Positions 1 to 7,049 of a DNA stretch of 40,276 nt are shown here, piece by piece (the stretch's first letter is position 1; the number at the start of each line of letters is the position of its first letter). The notes under the pieces are model-generated. The model was not told the DNA's origin, made no database searches, and saw only the letters and a program-made list of their open reading frames with translations. The DNA lies in the NCBI GenBank assembly GCA_015065645.1, contig SVPW01000018.1, positions 1 through 40,276 of the forward strand. The letters run 5' to 3'. The position numbers and the translations under genes are program-made. Source of the stretch: Oscillospiraceae bacterium. Lineage in GTDB: Bacteria; Bacillota; Clostridia; Oscillospirales; Acutalibacteraceae.

Positions 1-1
1 T

Positions 2-415
2 CGTACTGCCGGTGATGTTCGCCATTATTTTGATAAATTTGGTGGTAATTTGGGTCAATCGGGTTCGGTTATGTTTATGTTCGACCGCAAGGGTATCATC
101 ATTATTGAGGCAGAGGGTCTTGATGAGGATGAAGTAATGGAAGCAGCATTGGAGGCAGGTGCGGAAGACTTTAATTCTGATGGTGATGTTTTTGAAATCA
201 CCACTGATCCTAATGAGTTTGGAGCTGTTCGTGATGCACTTGAAGCAGGTGGATATAGCTTTATTTCTGCTGAAGTTCAGTATGTACCTCAAACAATGTC
301 TACCATTGATGATCCGGATGATATTGTTAAAATGGAAAAGCTTATTGATGCTTTGGAAGAAAATGATGATGTTCAGGCAATTTGGCATAATTGGGATATG
401 CCTGATGAAGAATAA
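2..415 (+). CDS. YebC/PmpR-family regulator or translation factor, 5'-truncated
   Basis: This is the C-terminal part of a YebC/TACO1-family protein; the reading frame is open from base 2 and its start lies outside the window. Family members act as DNA-binding regulators or as factors that help ribosomes translate difficult sequences. The visible 137 codons include the phrase KFGGNLGQSGSV, typical of the middle of the family, and the acidic domain that follows (EAEGLDEDEV, then EDFNSDGDVFEI). The C-terminus is strongly acidic and includes the usual EKLIDALEENDDVQ segment. An internal TTG at 50 is not the start, because homology continues upstream of it. A rho-independent terminator follows directly. 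Which of the two proposed family roles applies cannot be told from sequence. Confidence 0.93.
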   Translation, partial: RTAGDVRHYFDKFGGNLGQSGSVMFMFDRKGIIIIEAEGLDEDEVMEAALEAGAEDFNSDGDVFEITTDPNEFGAVRDALEAGGYSFISAEVQYVPQTMSTIDDPDDIVKMEKLIDALEENDDVQAIWHNWDMPDEE

Positions 416-421
416 ATGCTT

Positions 422-457
422 AAAACGGTCATTCCTTTTTGGGATGACCGTTTTTCT
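422..457 (+). terminator. Rho-independent terminator after the YebC gene
   Basis: A stem of about 13 bp (AAACGGTCATTCC pairing with GGGATGACCGTTT, G-U pairs allowed) encloses a five-T loop and runs into a T-rich tract, starting 7 bases after the stop codon. Confidence 0.9.
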
Positions 458-488
458 TTAAAAAATTCCTAAAATTTAGAAATTTTTC

Positions 489-517
489 TTGCAATTTATA
501 TTGTTTTTGCCTAAAAT
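489..517 (+). promoter_or_regulatory. Sigma-A-type promoter for the phosphoribosyltransferase gene
   Basis: TTGCAA (489-494) and TAAAAT (512-517) are separated by 17 bases. An overlapping TATAAT lies at 517-522 but has no well-spaced -35 box. The site is between the preceding terminator and the ribosome site at 537-543. Confidence 0.55.
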
Positions 518-548
518 ATAATTAGAGTATTTACTTGGAGGAATGTTT

Positions 549-1190
549 ATGCCAACTAATGAAAGTTATAAAATTCGTACAAAGCGTAAAAATCTTTTTT
601 TGCGTATAACTAAAGGGCATTTTGCAACCAGTCACAGCCATATAAATTACTATATTGATGTAACAACGCAAAAGACCCGTTTATCAGAGGCTCAGGCTGT
701 AGCGAAGGAGCTATTAAGTTATTATCAACATAATACTATAGTTGATACCATTCTTTGCCTTGATGGTACTCAGGTTATAGGTACTTGCCTTGCAAACGAG
801 CTTACCCGTGAGGACTTTGTAAATCTTAACGCACATCAAACTATTTATGTGGTTACTCCCGAATATACAACAGGAAGTCAGATTATATTCCGTGATAACA
901 CTGCTCCTATGATAAAAGGAAAGCATGTGTTAATACTTGAAGCATCTGTCACCACAGGCTATACAGCCGAAGCTGCGGTTGAAGCAGTTAAGTATTACGG
1001 AGGTACTGTGGTGGGGATTTCCGCTATTTTTGCAACCCTTGAAAAATGCGGTGGCCACACGGTTAATTCTGTGTTTAATCCTAAAGATTTGCCGGATTAT
1101 GCCACTCACAGCGCACATGAATGTCCGTGGTGTAAAGAGGGTAAGAAATTAGATGCACTTGTAAACAGCTTCGGTTATTCAAAACTTTAA
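549..1190 (+). CDS. Phosphoribosyltransferase-like protein (orotate PRTase-like)
   Basis: The fold resembles type I phosphoribosyltransferases, which transfer ribose-5-phosphate from PRPP to a base. The PRPP-loop region is residues ~127-140 (VLILEASVTTGYT). In standard enzymes this loop begins with two acidic residues; here the pair is Glu131-Ala132, so activity or substrate may differ. The C-terminus carries a CPWC motif (residues 192-195) followed by DALVNSFGYSKL. I chose ATG 549 over ATG 543 because GGAGGAA (537-543) is then correctly spaced. The gene is monocistronic, with its own promoter and a terminator shared with the convergent gene. No pyrimidine genes lie nearby, so orotate as substrate is only a guess; a PRTase-fold regulator is an alternative. 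Confidence 0.7.
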   Translation: MPTNESYKIRTKRKNLFLRITKGHFATSHSHINYYIDVTTQKTRLSEAQAVAKELLSYYQHNTIVDTILCLDGTQVIGTCLANELTREDFVNLNAHQTIYVVTPEYTTGSQIIFRDNTAPMIKGKHVLILEASVTTGYTAEAAVEAVKYYGGTVVGISAIFATLEKCGGHTVNSVFNPKDLPDYATHSAHECPWCKEGKKLDALVNSFGYSKL

Positions 1191-1192
1191 TA

Positions 1193-1238
1193 TTTTAAAA
1201 AGGGCAGTTATGCAAAACGCATAACTGCCCTTAATTTT
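1193..1238. terminator. Bidirectional terminator between convergent genes
   Basis: A perfect 13-bp stem (AGGGCAGTTATGC with GCATAACTGCCCT, 1201-1213 and 1219-1231) has T-rich flanks on both strands, so it can end the phosphoribosyltransferase transcript and the MgtC/glp operon. Confidence 0.9.
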
Positions 1239-1921
1239 TATTCACTTATAGCAAAACGGATTCCATCAATTTTCTCAATGGTTTTACGAAGCTCTGATGT
1301 AGCGTATTTTCCTGAAACCGTAATATAAAGTCCAATGCTTTCGGGAAGATTGCTCTTTGCGGCTATGGTTTCTACTAATATATCACCTGAAACGCAACTT
1401 CGCACTTTATCGGCAATATCGCCTATATGTAATATATCATCAACCTCTGCATAGATATGAATTGCCATTTTTCTTTTTCTTTCAAGCCTTGTAAGTACAG
1501 CGGCTGTAAAAAAGCAGGTAAGCATACCAATAATGGCACCTGAATAAAATCCGTATCCCAAAGCAATACCGATAGCGGCTGTTGCCCACATACCTGCAGC
1601 TGTTGTAAGACCGGTTATCATATTACTGTTTTTAACGATAATCATTCCGGCGCCCAAAAAACCGATTCCCGATACCACTTGTGCCGAAAGACGAAGTACA
1701 TCACTTCCGATTCCAAGTGTATGATAAACATAGTATCCTGTAAGTGATGTTATTGCGGAGCCAATACAAACAAGTATATGTGTTCTAAGTCCTGCGGGGC
1801 TTCCGTGTCTGCCTCGTTCATTACCTATAATACCGCCTACAACTACCGCAAGTATCAAGCGTAAGCATATTGTTATAAAATTAAATTCTCTGAGATAAGA
1901 AATTATATCGTTTAAATTCAT
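1238..1921 (-). CDS. MgtC/SapB-family membrane protein
   Basis: This is an integral membrane protein of the MgtC/SapB family. The N-terminal ~150 residues hold about five hydrophobic segments, with the hallmark motifs GNERGRHGSPAGLRTH (about residues 33-48) and GIGFLGAG (about 85-92). The last ~70 residues form a soluble ACT-like domain. Some members protect cells in low magnesium or affect membrane ATPases; the function of most is unknown. It is the last gene of the minus-strand glycerol-phosphate operon, 19 bases after the phosphatase gene, with ribosome site AAAGGAAA. Whether the operon position reflects a shared function is unclear; it may only be read-through from a convenient promoter. 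Confidence 0.9.
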   Translation of the reverse strand: MNLNDIISYLREFNFITICLRLILAVVVGGIIGNERGRHGSPAGLRTHILVCIGSAITSLTGYYVYHTLGIGSDVLRLSAQVVSGIGFLGAGMIIVKNSNMITGLTTAAGMWATAAIGIALGYGFYSGAIIGMLTCFFTAAVLTRLERKRKMAIHIYAEVDDILHIGDIADKVRSCVSGDILVETIAAKSNLPESIGLYITVSGKYATSELRKTIEKIDGIRFAISE

Positions 1922-1940
1922 GACCGTTTCCTTTCAAAAA

Positions 1941-2747
1941 TTACTCGTTTTTAATAATTTCCATAAGCTCACGACCGTCTTTTAGAACAAAGTCTGGCTT
2001 ATCGGGGGAAGCGTTTAAAATTTCTTTCGTGGTTTCACCACTCATTACAAGTATAGAAACAGCACCTGCATTTATACCGCTTTTAACATCGGTATAAATG
2101 CGGTCTCCAATAACAGCGGTGTGAATTCCGTCAACACCGTATTTTTCCATTGCAAGCTGTGGCATCAAGGGACTTGGCTTGCCAATGAATACGGGGCGTA
2201 ATTTTGTACAGTTGTATATCATATCGCAAACACTTCCGCAATCCGGAACACTGCCAAATTCAGTAGGACAAACATAATCGGGATTGGTTGCAATATAGGG
2301 GAGTTTGGGGTTTGCGAATAAAAGCTTACAAACATCCTCAAGCTTTTTAAAATTGAGTTCGTTGTCATTTCCCATTACAATACATTCTACTTTTGATAAA
2401 TCTTCAGTAACGGTAAAACCATGACTTATAAATTCATTTTTAAGTGATTGTGTACCGCAAACATAAAGCACGGCATCCTTGTGATGCTTTTTGAGATAGT
2501 ATACAGTAGCCTGAGAAGAGGTGATGAAATCCTCCTCAGTAGATTCTATGCCAAGCTTATCAAGTTTTTTCACATAATCTGCAACACTTTTTGAAGAATT
2601 ATTTGTCATAAATAAATATCTTCCGCCACGGTTACGAATAACTTGTAAAAGCTCAGCGGTAAAATCAAAAAGTATGTCGCCTAAATAAAGGGTACCGTCC
2701 ATATCAAAAAGGAAAAGTTCAATGTTTTGTAATGTGCTTTTATCCAT
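1941..2747 (-). CDS. HAD-IIA family phosphatase (NagD/phosphoglycolate or glycerol-phosphate phosphatase-like)
   Basis: A HAD-superfamily phosphatase of subclass IIA. Visible motifs are FLFDMDGTLY (nucleophile Asp, near residue 14), MTNNSS (motif II), GKPSP (motif III lysine) and VIGDRIYTDVKSGINAG (motif IV), with a cap domain between motifs II and III. Family members dephosphorylate p-nitrophenyl phosphate, nucleotides, phosphoglycolate or glycerol phosphates. Its place downstream of a glycerol-3-phosphate dehydrogenase suggests, but does not prove, a triose or glycerol phosphate substrate. I prefer ATG 2747 to the GTG at 2756 because a GTGAT element is then well spaced; the GTG would abut the previous stop. 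Confidence 0.88.
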   Translation of the reverse strand: MDKSTLQNIELFLFDMDGTLYLGDILFDFTAELLQVIRNRGGRYLFMTNNSSKSVADYVKKLDKLGIESTEEDFITSSQATVYYLKKHHKDAVLYVCGTQSLKNEFISHGFTVTEDLSKVECIVMGNDNELNFKKLEDVCKLLFANPKLPYIATNPDYVCPTEFGSVPDCGSVCDMIYNCTKLRPVFIGKPSPLMPQLAMEKYGVDGIHTAVIGDRIYTDVKSGINAGAVSILVMSGETTKEILNASPDKPDFVLKDGRELMEIIKNE

Positions 2748-2756
2748 AGTTATCAC

Positions 2757-3104
2757 TCAATTCACATTTTTTGTTGCAATGATACGGCTTGTGCAAATAT
2801 CATCAATTATCACATCTCCAATAGAGATAGGTGCATTAACGGTTGTTTTTCTGATAGCTTCCATAACGGTGAAAATTTCATCCTTTGGAATTGGTGTTTC
2901 TGTTTTAACACTTACCATGGTATCAGTGCGGTTCGCAACCCTCACAGTAGATGTTACGGTTCTTATAGGGTTAGTACATTCGTCAATACCGTAACGCTCT
3001 CCCTTAGGGCAGGCATTTCCGTTAACGGTTACATTATTATCATTTATATCTACCGTGAGAGCACAGCCTCTTGGGCAGATTATACAGGTTAAATTCTTAG
3101 TCAT
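2757..3104 (-). CDS. DUF1667 family cysteine-rich protein of the glycerol-3-phosphate dehydrogenase cluster
   Basis: A 115-residue protein with CIICPRGC near the N-terminus and CPKGERYG about 25 residues later, a cysteine pattern suited to an iron-sulfur cluster or zinc site. DUF1667 proteins are typically encoded next to GlpA-like and FAD/NAD oxidoreductase genes, as here, and are thought to be a small electron-transfer subunit of that complex. The upstream FAD oxidoreductase stop overlaps the start (TGATG), implying translational coupling. ATG 3104 is 7 bases from GGAGG, better spaced than GTG 3107. The role in the complex is inferred from context. Confidence 0.85.
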   Translation of the reverse strand: MTKNLTCIICPRGCALTVDINDNNVTVNGNACPKGERYGIDECTNPIRTVTSTVRVANRTDTMVSVKTETPIPKDEIFTVMEAIRKTTVNAPISIGDVIIDDICTSRIIATKNVN

Positions 3105-4351
3105 CACAGTTCCTCCAAAGCTACGGTAATATCATTTGTTATAAGCGGCATTTTATCTGCTTTAATAACTATTTTTTCCATTTCACCGGGAGCAGCCTTT
3201 AATCTTACAGCGGTTGCAAGTATATTTTCTCCCGAACGAACTGTAAATTTAACCTTTCCAAAAGGCTTTGTAACACGTAAAAATAATGCTATATCCTCAT
3301 CTTTGTTGGTACTTACACGCTGTGGAAGTACATATCTCACACCGTTTCCCGGGGTGGTTTTAACGGTGCTTTGTGGTTTTAATTTGCCTAATACATAGGC
3401 GGCAGCACCCATGCCTGCAAGCTCTGCTTCATCAGAAACATAGTCAACAAGGTCATGAACCTGTAAAACATTTCCGCAAGCAAAAATACCTTCAACTGCG
3501 GTTTGACGGTTTTCGTCAACAATAGCACCGTTAGTAATTGGGTCAATTGGAATATCGGCATTGCGTGTAAGCTCGTTTTCGGGGATAAGACCAACCGATA
3601 AAAGCAATGTATCGCAGGGGATATAGCGTTTAGTTTCTTCAATTACGCAACGATTTTCATCAACCTGTGCAATCGTAACACCCTCAACACGTTTTTTACC
3701 GTGAATTTCTGCAACGGTATGACTGAGATAAAGCGGAATACCAAAGTCCTCAAGGCACTGTACAATATTTCTTGTAAGTCCACCCGAATAAGGCATTATC
3801 TCACAAACGGCTTCAACCTTAGCACCCTCAAGTGACATTCTTCTCGCCATAATAAGACCTATATCACCTGAACCTAAAATAACAACCCTTTTACCAACAT
3901 TATATCCTTCACAGTTTATAAGCTTTTGAGCTGTACCTGCACTGTAAACACCTGCAGGGCGTGTACCGCATATATTGAGTGCGCCACGGCTTCTTTCACG
4001 GCAACCCATTGCAAGTATAACTGCCTTTGCATTGATTTTAAGTATACCTTCACGGTTTTGTGCTGTTACAATACGGTCAGGGGAAACGCTTGTAACCATG
4101 GTCTCATTATATACTTTTATATTGCGTTTTGCAACTTCTTTTTGATAATGTGCAGCATATTCCGGACCGGTAAGTTCTTTGCCTAATTTGTGTAAGCCGA
4201 AACCATTGTGAATACACTGGCGAAGTATACCGCCGGAAGAGTCCTCACGGTCAAGAAGTACAACATCTGTTACACCGCTATCATAAGCCGCAACTGCGGC
4301 AGCCATTCCTGCAGGTCCTGCACCTACAATTACAATATCATGCTCAATCAT
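3104..4351 (-). CDS. FAD/NAD(P)-dependent oxidoreductase, glycerol-3-phosphate dehydrogenase partner subunit
   Basis: A two-dinucleotide-fold flavoprotein. The N-terminus has the FAD motif DIVIVGAGPAGMAAA (residues ~5-19) and the centre has a second Rossmann motif VVILGSGDIGLIMARR (about 151-166) for NAD(P)H. A third FAD-contacting segment is GIFACGNVLQVHDLVDYVSDEAELAG. It resembles the NoxA/HcnB-like reductases found with GlpA-type dehydrogenases in Clostridia and Thermotoga. Its likely job is to pass electrons from the GlpA-like subunit to NAD or another carrier. It begins 18 bases after the GlpA-like stop with GGGAGG upstream, and overlaps the DUF1667 gene. Confidence 0.88.
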   Translation of the reverse strand: MIEHDIVIVGAGPAGMAAAVAAYDSGVTDVVLLDREDSSGGILRQCIHNGFGLHKLGKELTGPEYAAHYQKEVAKRNIKVYNETMVTSVSPDRIVTAQNREGILKINAKAVILAMGCRERSRGALNICGTRPAGVYSAGTAQKLINCEGYNVGKRVVILGSGDIGLIMARRMSLEGAKVEAVCEIMPYSGGLTRNIVQCLEDFGIPLYLSHTVAEIHGKKRVEGVTIAQVDENRCVIEETKRYIPCDTLLLSVGLIPENELTRNADIPIDPITNGAIVDENRQTAVEGIFACGNVLQVHDLVDYVSDEAELAGMGAAAYVLGKLKPQSTVKTTPGNGVRYVLPQRVSTNKDEDIALFLRVTKPFGKVKFTVRSGENILATAVRLKAAPGEMEKIVIKADKMPLITNDITVALEEL

Positions 4352-4369
4352 TTGAAATCCTCCCTTAAA

Positions 4370-5803
4370 TTACAGCTTTCCGATTACCATTTCGGAGCCT
4401 TCGCCCTTTTTGGTTATCTTTTCCATAGGAATACCGTGTTCTTCACTTATAAGTTTCATAACAAACGGAGCGCAAAAACCGCCTTGGCATCTGCCCATTC
4501 CTGAACGAGTACGGCGTTTAACTGCGTCAACATCGTATGCGGGCGGATTTCTCTTAATGGCTGCACGAATTTCTCCTTCGCTTACCGTTTCACAGCGGCA
4601 TACTATTTTGCCGTAATCGGGATTTTGTTTTATAAACTCATTTTTCTGTTCATCGTTCATTTTGCGGAATGCGTGCGGATCTTCACGGTGACCGTTCCAA
4701 TCATTCTTTTCTTTCATATCAAGACCTGTATTTTTAAGCAGGTCAACTATATATTTTGCAATAGCAACACACGAAGAAAGTCCTGGTGAGTCAATAGCTG
4801 CTGCGTGAATAAGTCCTTTGATTTTTTCAGAGGCTTTAATTATGAAATCGCCACCGCTTTCGGAAGAACGCACACCGCAGAAAGAAGTAATTACCTGGTT
4901 GAATCTTACATTAGGAACACTTTTTGCGGCAAGACGAATAACCTGTTCAATTCCTTCAGGTGTAATTTCCTTGTTTTCGGGAGTATCTACAACAGCGGCT
5001 GTGGGACCCGTAAGCAAATTGCCGTCAACAGTGGGGGAAACAAGTATACCTTTACCCTCAATGCTTGGAACCTGGAAGATAGTGTGTAATACACGTCCGC
5101 CTTCGGTTTTATCAAGCAAAAGATATTGACCGGCACGAGGAATAATTTTAAAATCACAATCCCCTGCAAGCTGGGCAATAACATCGGCATAACATCCTGC
5201 ACTATTAATAAAATAGCAACCACTAACACTTTCTCCTTTTTTGGAGGTTACGGTAAAAGTATTATCCTGATGCTTGATGTCACTTATTTCAAAGTTACGG
5301 CGCAGATGAACACCGTTATCCATTGCATTTCCAATAGATGCAACGGTAAGCTCATAAGGGCATATAATTCCTGCAGAGGGAACATGTAAAACAAGTGTGA
5401 TTTTTTCAGAAAGCTCACTTTCAATAGCTCTTGCTTCATCGCCTGAAAGCAATTTCATACCCTTTACACCGTTTTTAATACCTCTTTCATAAAGCTCGTG
5501 CAAAGCAGGCTCTTCTTCTTTACAAAAAGCACATACCATTGAACCGTTACGCTTGTAAGGTACATTAAGCATTTCGGCGGCTTCAAAAAGCATTTCAACA
5601 CCTTCAACATTAAGCTTTGCCTTTAATGTATCGGGCTCAGGGTCAAATCCGCCATGCACAATGCCGCTGTTTGCTTTTGAAGCACCCATTGCAACATCAT
5701 ACTCTTTTTCAAGAACACATACCGAAAGGTTGTATTTTGAAAGCTCTCTTGCAATCATACTGCCGGTAACACCGGCACCTGCAATAATAACATCGTGATT
5801 CAT
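4370..5803 (-). CDS. GlpA-like anaerobic glycerol-3-phosphate dehydrogenase with BFD-type [2Fe-2S] domain
   Basis: Predicted to oxidise sn-glycerol-3-phosphate to dihydroxyacetone phosphate. The first ~360 residues are a DAO-type flavoprotein: HDVIIAGAGVTGSMIARELS binds FAD, followed by MGASKANSGIVHGGFDPEP, typical of this family. About residues 395-445 form a BFD-like [2Fe-2S] domain with CRCETVSEGE and GRCQGGFC providing four cysteines. Unlike E. coli GlpABC there is no GlpB or GlpC here; the next two genes appear to replace them. GGAG precedes ATG 5803. The gene follows glpP across a 103-base spacer containing a terminator-like hairpin, so expression probably depends on GlpP. No glycerol kinase or facilitator gene is in the window. 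Confidence 0.9.
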   Translation of the reverse strand: MNHDVIIAGAGVTGSMIARELSKYNLSVCVLEKEYDVAMGASKANSGIVHGGFDPEPDTLKAKLNVEGVEMLFEAAEMLNVPYKRNGSMVCAFCKEEEPALHELYERGIKNGVKGMKLLSGDEARAIESELSEKITLVLHVPSAGIICPYELTVASIGNAMDNGVHLRRNFEISDIKHQDNTFTVTSKKGESVSGCYFINSAGCYADVIAQLAGDCDFKIIPRAGQYLLLDKTEGGRVLHTIFQVPSIEGKGILVSPTVDGNLLTGPTAAVVDTPENKEITPEGIEQVIRLAAKSVPNVRFNQVITSFCGVRSSESGGDFIIKASEKIKGLIHAAAIDSPGLSSCVAIAKYIVDLLKNTGLDMKEKNDWNGHREDPHAFRKMNDEQKNEFIKQNPDYGKIVCRCETVSEGEIRAAIKRNPPAYDVDAVKRRTRSGMGRCQGGFCAPFVMKLISEEHGIPMEKITKKGEGSEMVIGKL

Positions 5804-5830
5804 TTTGTGTTGCTCCTTTTTTAATATTAA

Positions 5831-5882
5831 AGAAACGGAACATAGGCCATACTGTTTTAGTATAGCCTTTAGTTCCGTTTCT
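5831..5882 (-). promoter_or_regulatory. Hairpin in the glpP-glpA gap, candidate GlpP antitermination site
   Basis: On the minus strand an 11-bp outer stem (AGAAACGGAAC with GTTCCGTTTCT) closes an imperfect inner stem (GGCTATACT with AGTATGGCC) and is followed by TTTAATATT. It lies after the glpP stop and 28 bases before the GlpA-like start, with no clear promoter in the gap. In Bacillus, GlpP with glycerol-3-phosphate allows read-through of leader terminators upstream of glpD and glpFK, so this hairpin is a natural candidate. A partial intercistronic terminator without GlpP control is the alternative. Confidence 0.65.
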
Positions 5883-5906
5883 CATTTCTCTTTGGAATAT
5901 TAAATT

Positions 5907-6467
5907 TTATAAATACCACAAATCCTCACAGCCTGTAGAAACGGCTGCCGCACCGCACGAAAGTGCTTGTGTAACTTCGCTTTTGGTTTCAATAAGACCG
6001 CCTGCAATAACAGGAATTCTTCCACCTGAAAAGCGTTTAACTATTTTTTGTGCTATGCCCGGCATTATTTCTATAAGGTCAGGAGATATGCTTGTTGCAA
6101 TATCCTCAATGTTTTCAACACCTTTTGAATCAAGTGCGAAAAAGCGTTGAACGGTAAGAAGCCCCATTTCGTGTGCAATCTTTATAAGATTACCATGGGT
6201 TGTAAGAATACCGTCAGCACCGCATTTTGCAACAAAAGTAAGTCCTGTTTTATCACGTGTAATGCCATCCGCTAAGTCAATATGAACAAAAACGGGTTTT
6301 CCGGCATCGTGTGATTGCTTAATACGGTCCTTTAGGGTGAGAAGGTTGCCTTGCAAATAAAAAATAATGCCTGCGGGGGATGAAATTGCCGCATCCCATT
6401 TGTTTTCAGAAACAGCGGCTATTACGGGGGAACGCTCCAATAAATCGTTTAATTCATTGCGTTTCAA
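5907..6467 (-). CDS. glpP: Glycerol-3-phosphate-responsive antiterminator GlpP
   Basis: GlpP-family RNA-binding antiterminators have a small TIM-barrel-like fold that senses glycerol-3-phosphate and prevents premature termination of glp transcripts. Typical segments are visible: RSPVIAAVSENKWDAAI near the N-terminus, VFVHIDLADGITRDKTGL in the middle, and IEIMPGIAQKIVKR, PVIAGGLIETKSEV and GAAAVSTG near the end. The length, 186 residues, matches the family. Start: the frame is open further upstream, but AGGAGGA at 6476-6482 lies 8 bases before TTG 6467, giving the family-like N-terminus KRNELNDLLERSP. The longer version would begin inside the leader hairpin. It is the first gene of the operon and its own leader contains a hairpin. 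Confidence 0.92.
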   Translation of the reverse strand: MKRNELNDLLERSPVIAAVSENKWDAAISSPAGIIFYLQGNLLTLKDRIKQSHDAGKPVFVHIDLADGITRDKTGLTFVAKCGADGILTTHGNLIKIAHEMGLLTVQRFFALDSKGVENIEDIATSISPDLIEIMPGIAQKIVKRFSGGRIPVIAGGLIETKSEVTQALSCGAAAVSTGCEDLWYL

Positions 6468-6510
6468 TGGATAAATCCTCCTATAAAAATTTACGCCAAA
6501 ACTAAAATTA

Positions 6511-6558
6511 AGAAAGCAAAAGAAACACAAGTTTTCCCCTTGTGTTCTTTTGCTTTCT
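6511..6558 (-). promoter_or_regulatory. Leader hairpin upstream of glpP, terminator/antiterminator candidate
   Basis: An almost perfect ~19-bp stem, with one bulged A, pairs minus-strand AGAAAGCAAAAGAACACAA with TTGTGTTTCTTTTGCTTTCT, followed by TAATTTTAGTTTT. The predicted transcription start from the promoter at 6574-6602 is about 10 bases upstream, so the hairpin sits at the 5' end of the glpP mRNA. It could be a GlpP-controlled attenuator. It would also end transcripts from rpiB. Confidence 0.75.
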
Positions 6559-6573
6559 CAAATCTCTAAAGCT

Positions 6574-6602
6574 ATTATATTAAAAATGTATTATTTTGTC
6601 AA
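6574..6602 (-). promoter_or_regulatory. Consensus promoter of the glpP operon
   Basis: On the minus strand TTGACA (6602-6597) and TATAAT (6579-6574) match consensus perfectly with a 17-base spacer. The -35 box starts just downstream of the rpiB stop codon. The only downstream gene it can serve is glpP. Confidence 0.85.
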
Positions 6603-6604
6603 GT

Positions 6605-7045
6605 TTATTCTGCTTCAATAGCTGAAATTTTATCAATACGGTTTTGGTGGCGTCCACCCTCAAACACGGTATCAACAAATAAATCAACAAGCTCAATAGC
6701 AGTGCCAACACCAATAACACGACCTCCAAGGCATAGTATATTTGAATTATTGTGTAATCTGGTGTATTTTGCAGAAAAATGCTCACTGCAAGCGGCGGCA
6801 CGAATTCCCTTTACTTTGTTTGCCGCAAGTGACATTCCAATGCCTGTTCCGCAAACTAATATTCCAAGCTCACATTCCTTTGCCGCAACAGCTTTTGAAA
6901 GGGGGAGTGCAATATCAGGATAATCAATGGAATTTGTATTGTAAGTTCCAAAATCCTTAACTTCAAATCCTCTTTCAATTAAATGCTCAGCAATAGCATT
7001 TTTGTGTTCAAGACCTCCGTGGTCACATCCAACTGCAATTTTCAT
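6605..7045 (-). CDS. rpiB: Ribose-5-phosphate isomerase B (RpiB/LacAB family)
   Basis: Interconverts ribose-5-phosphate and ribulose-5-phosphate in the pentose phosphate pathway. The 146-residue protein has the family opening MKIAVGCDHGGLEHKNAI, the active-site phrase ELGILVCGTGIGMSLAANKVKGIRAA containing the catalytic cysteine (near residue 66), and SEHFSAKYTRLHNNSNILCLGGRVIG. Length and motifs fit RpiB; a sugar-specific LacAB-like isomerase is possible but less likely in this setting. It is the last gene of tsaE-tsaB-rpiB, 4 bases after the tsaB stop, with ribosome site AAGGGA. Confidence 0.93.
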   Translation of the reverse strand: MKIAVGCDHGGLEHKNAIAEHLIERGFEVKDFGTYNTNSIDYPDIALPLSKAVAAKECELGILVCGTGIGMSLAANKVKGIRAAACSEHFSAKYTRLHNNSNILCLGGRVIGVGTAIELVDLFVDTVFEGGRHQNRIDKISAIEAE

Positions 7046-7049
7046 AATT

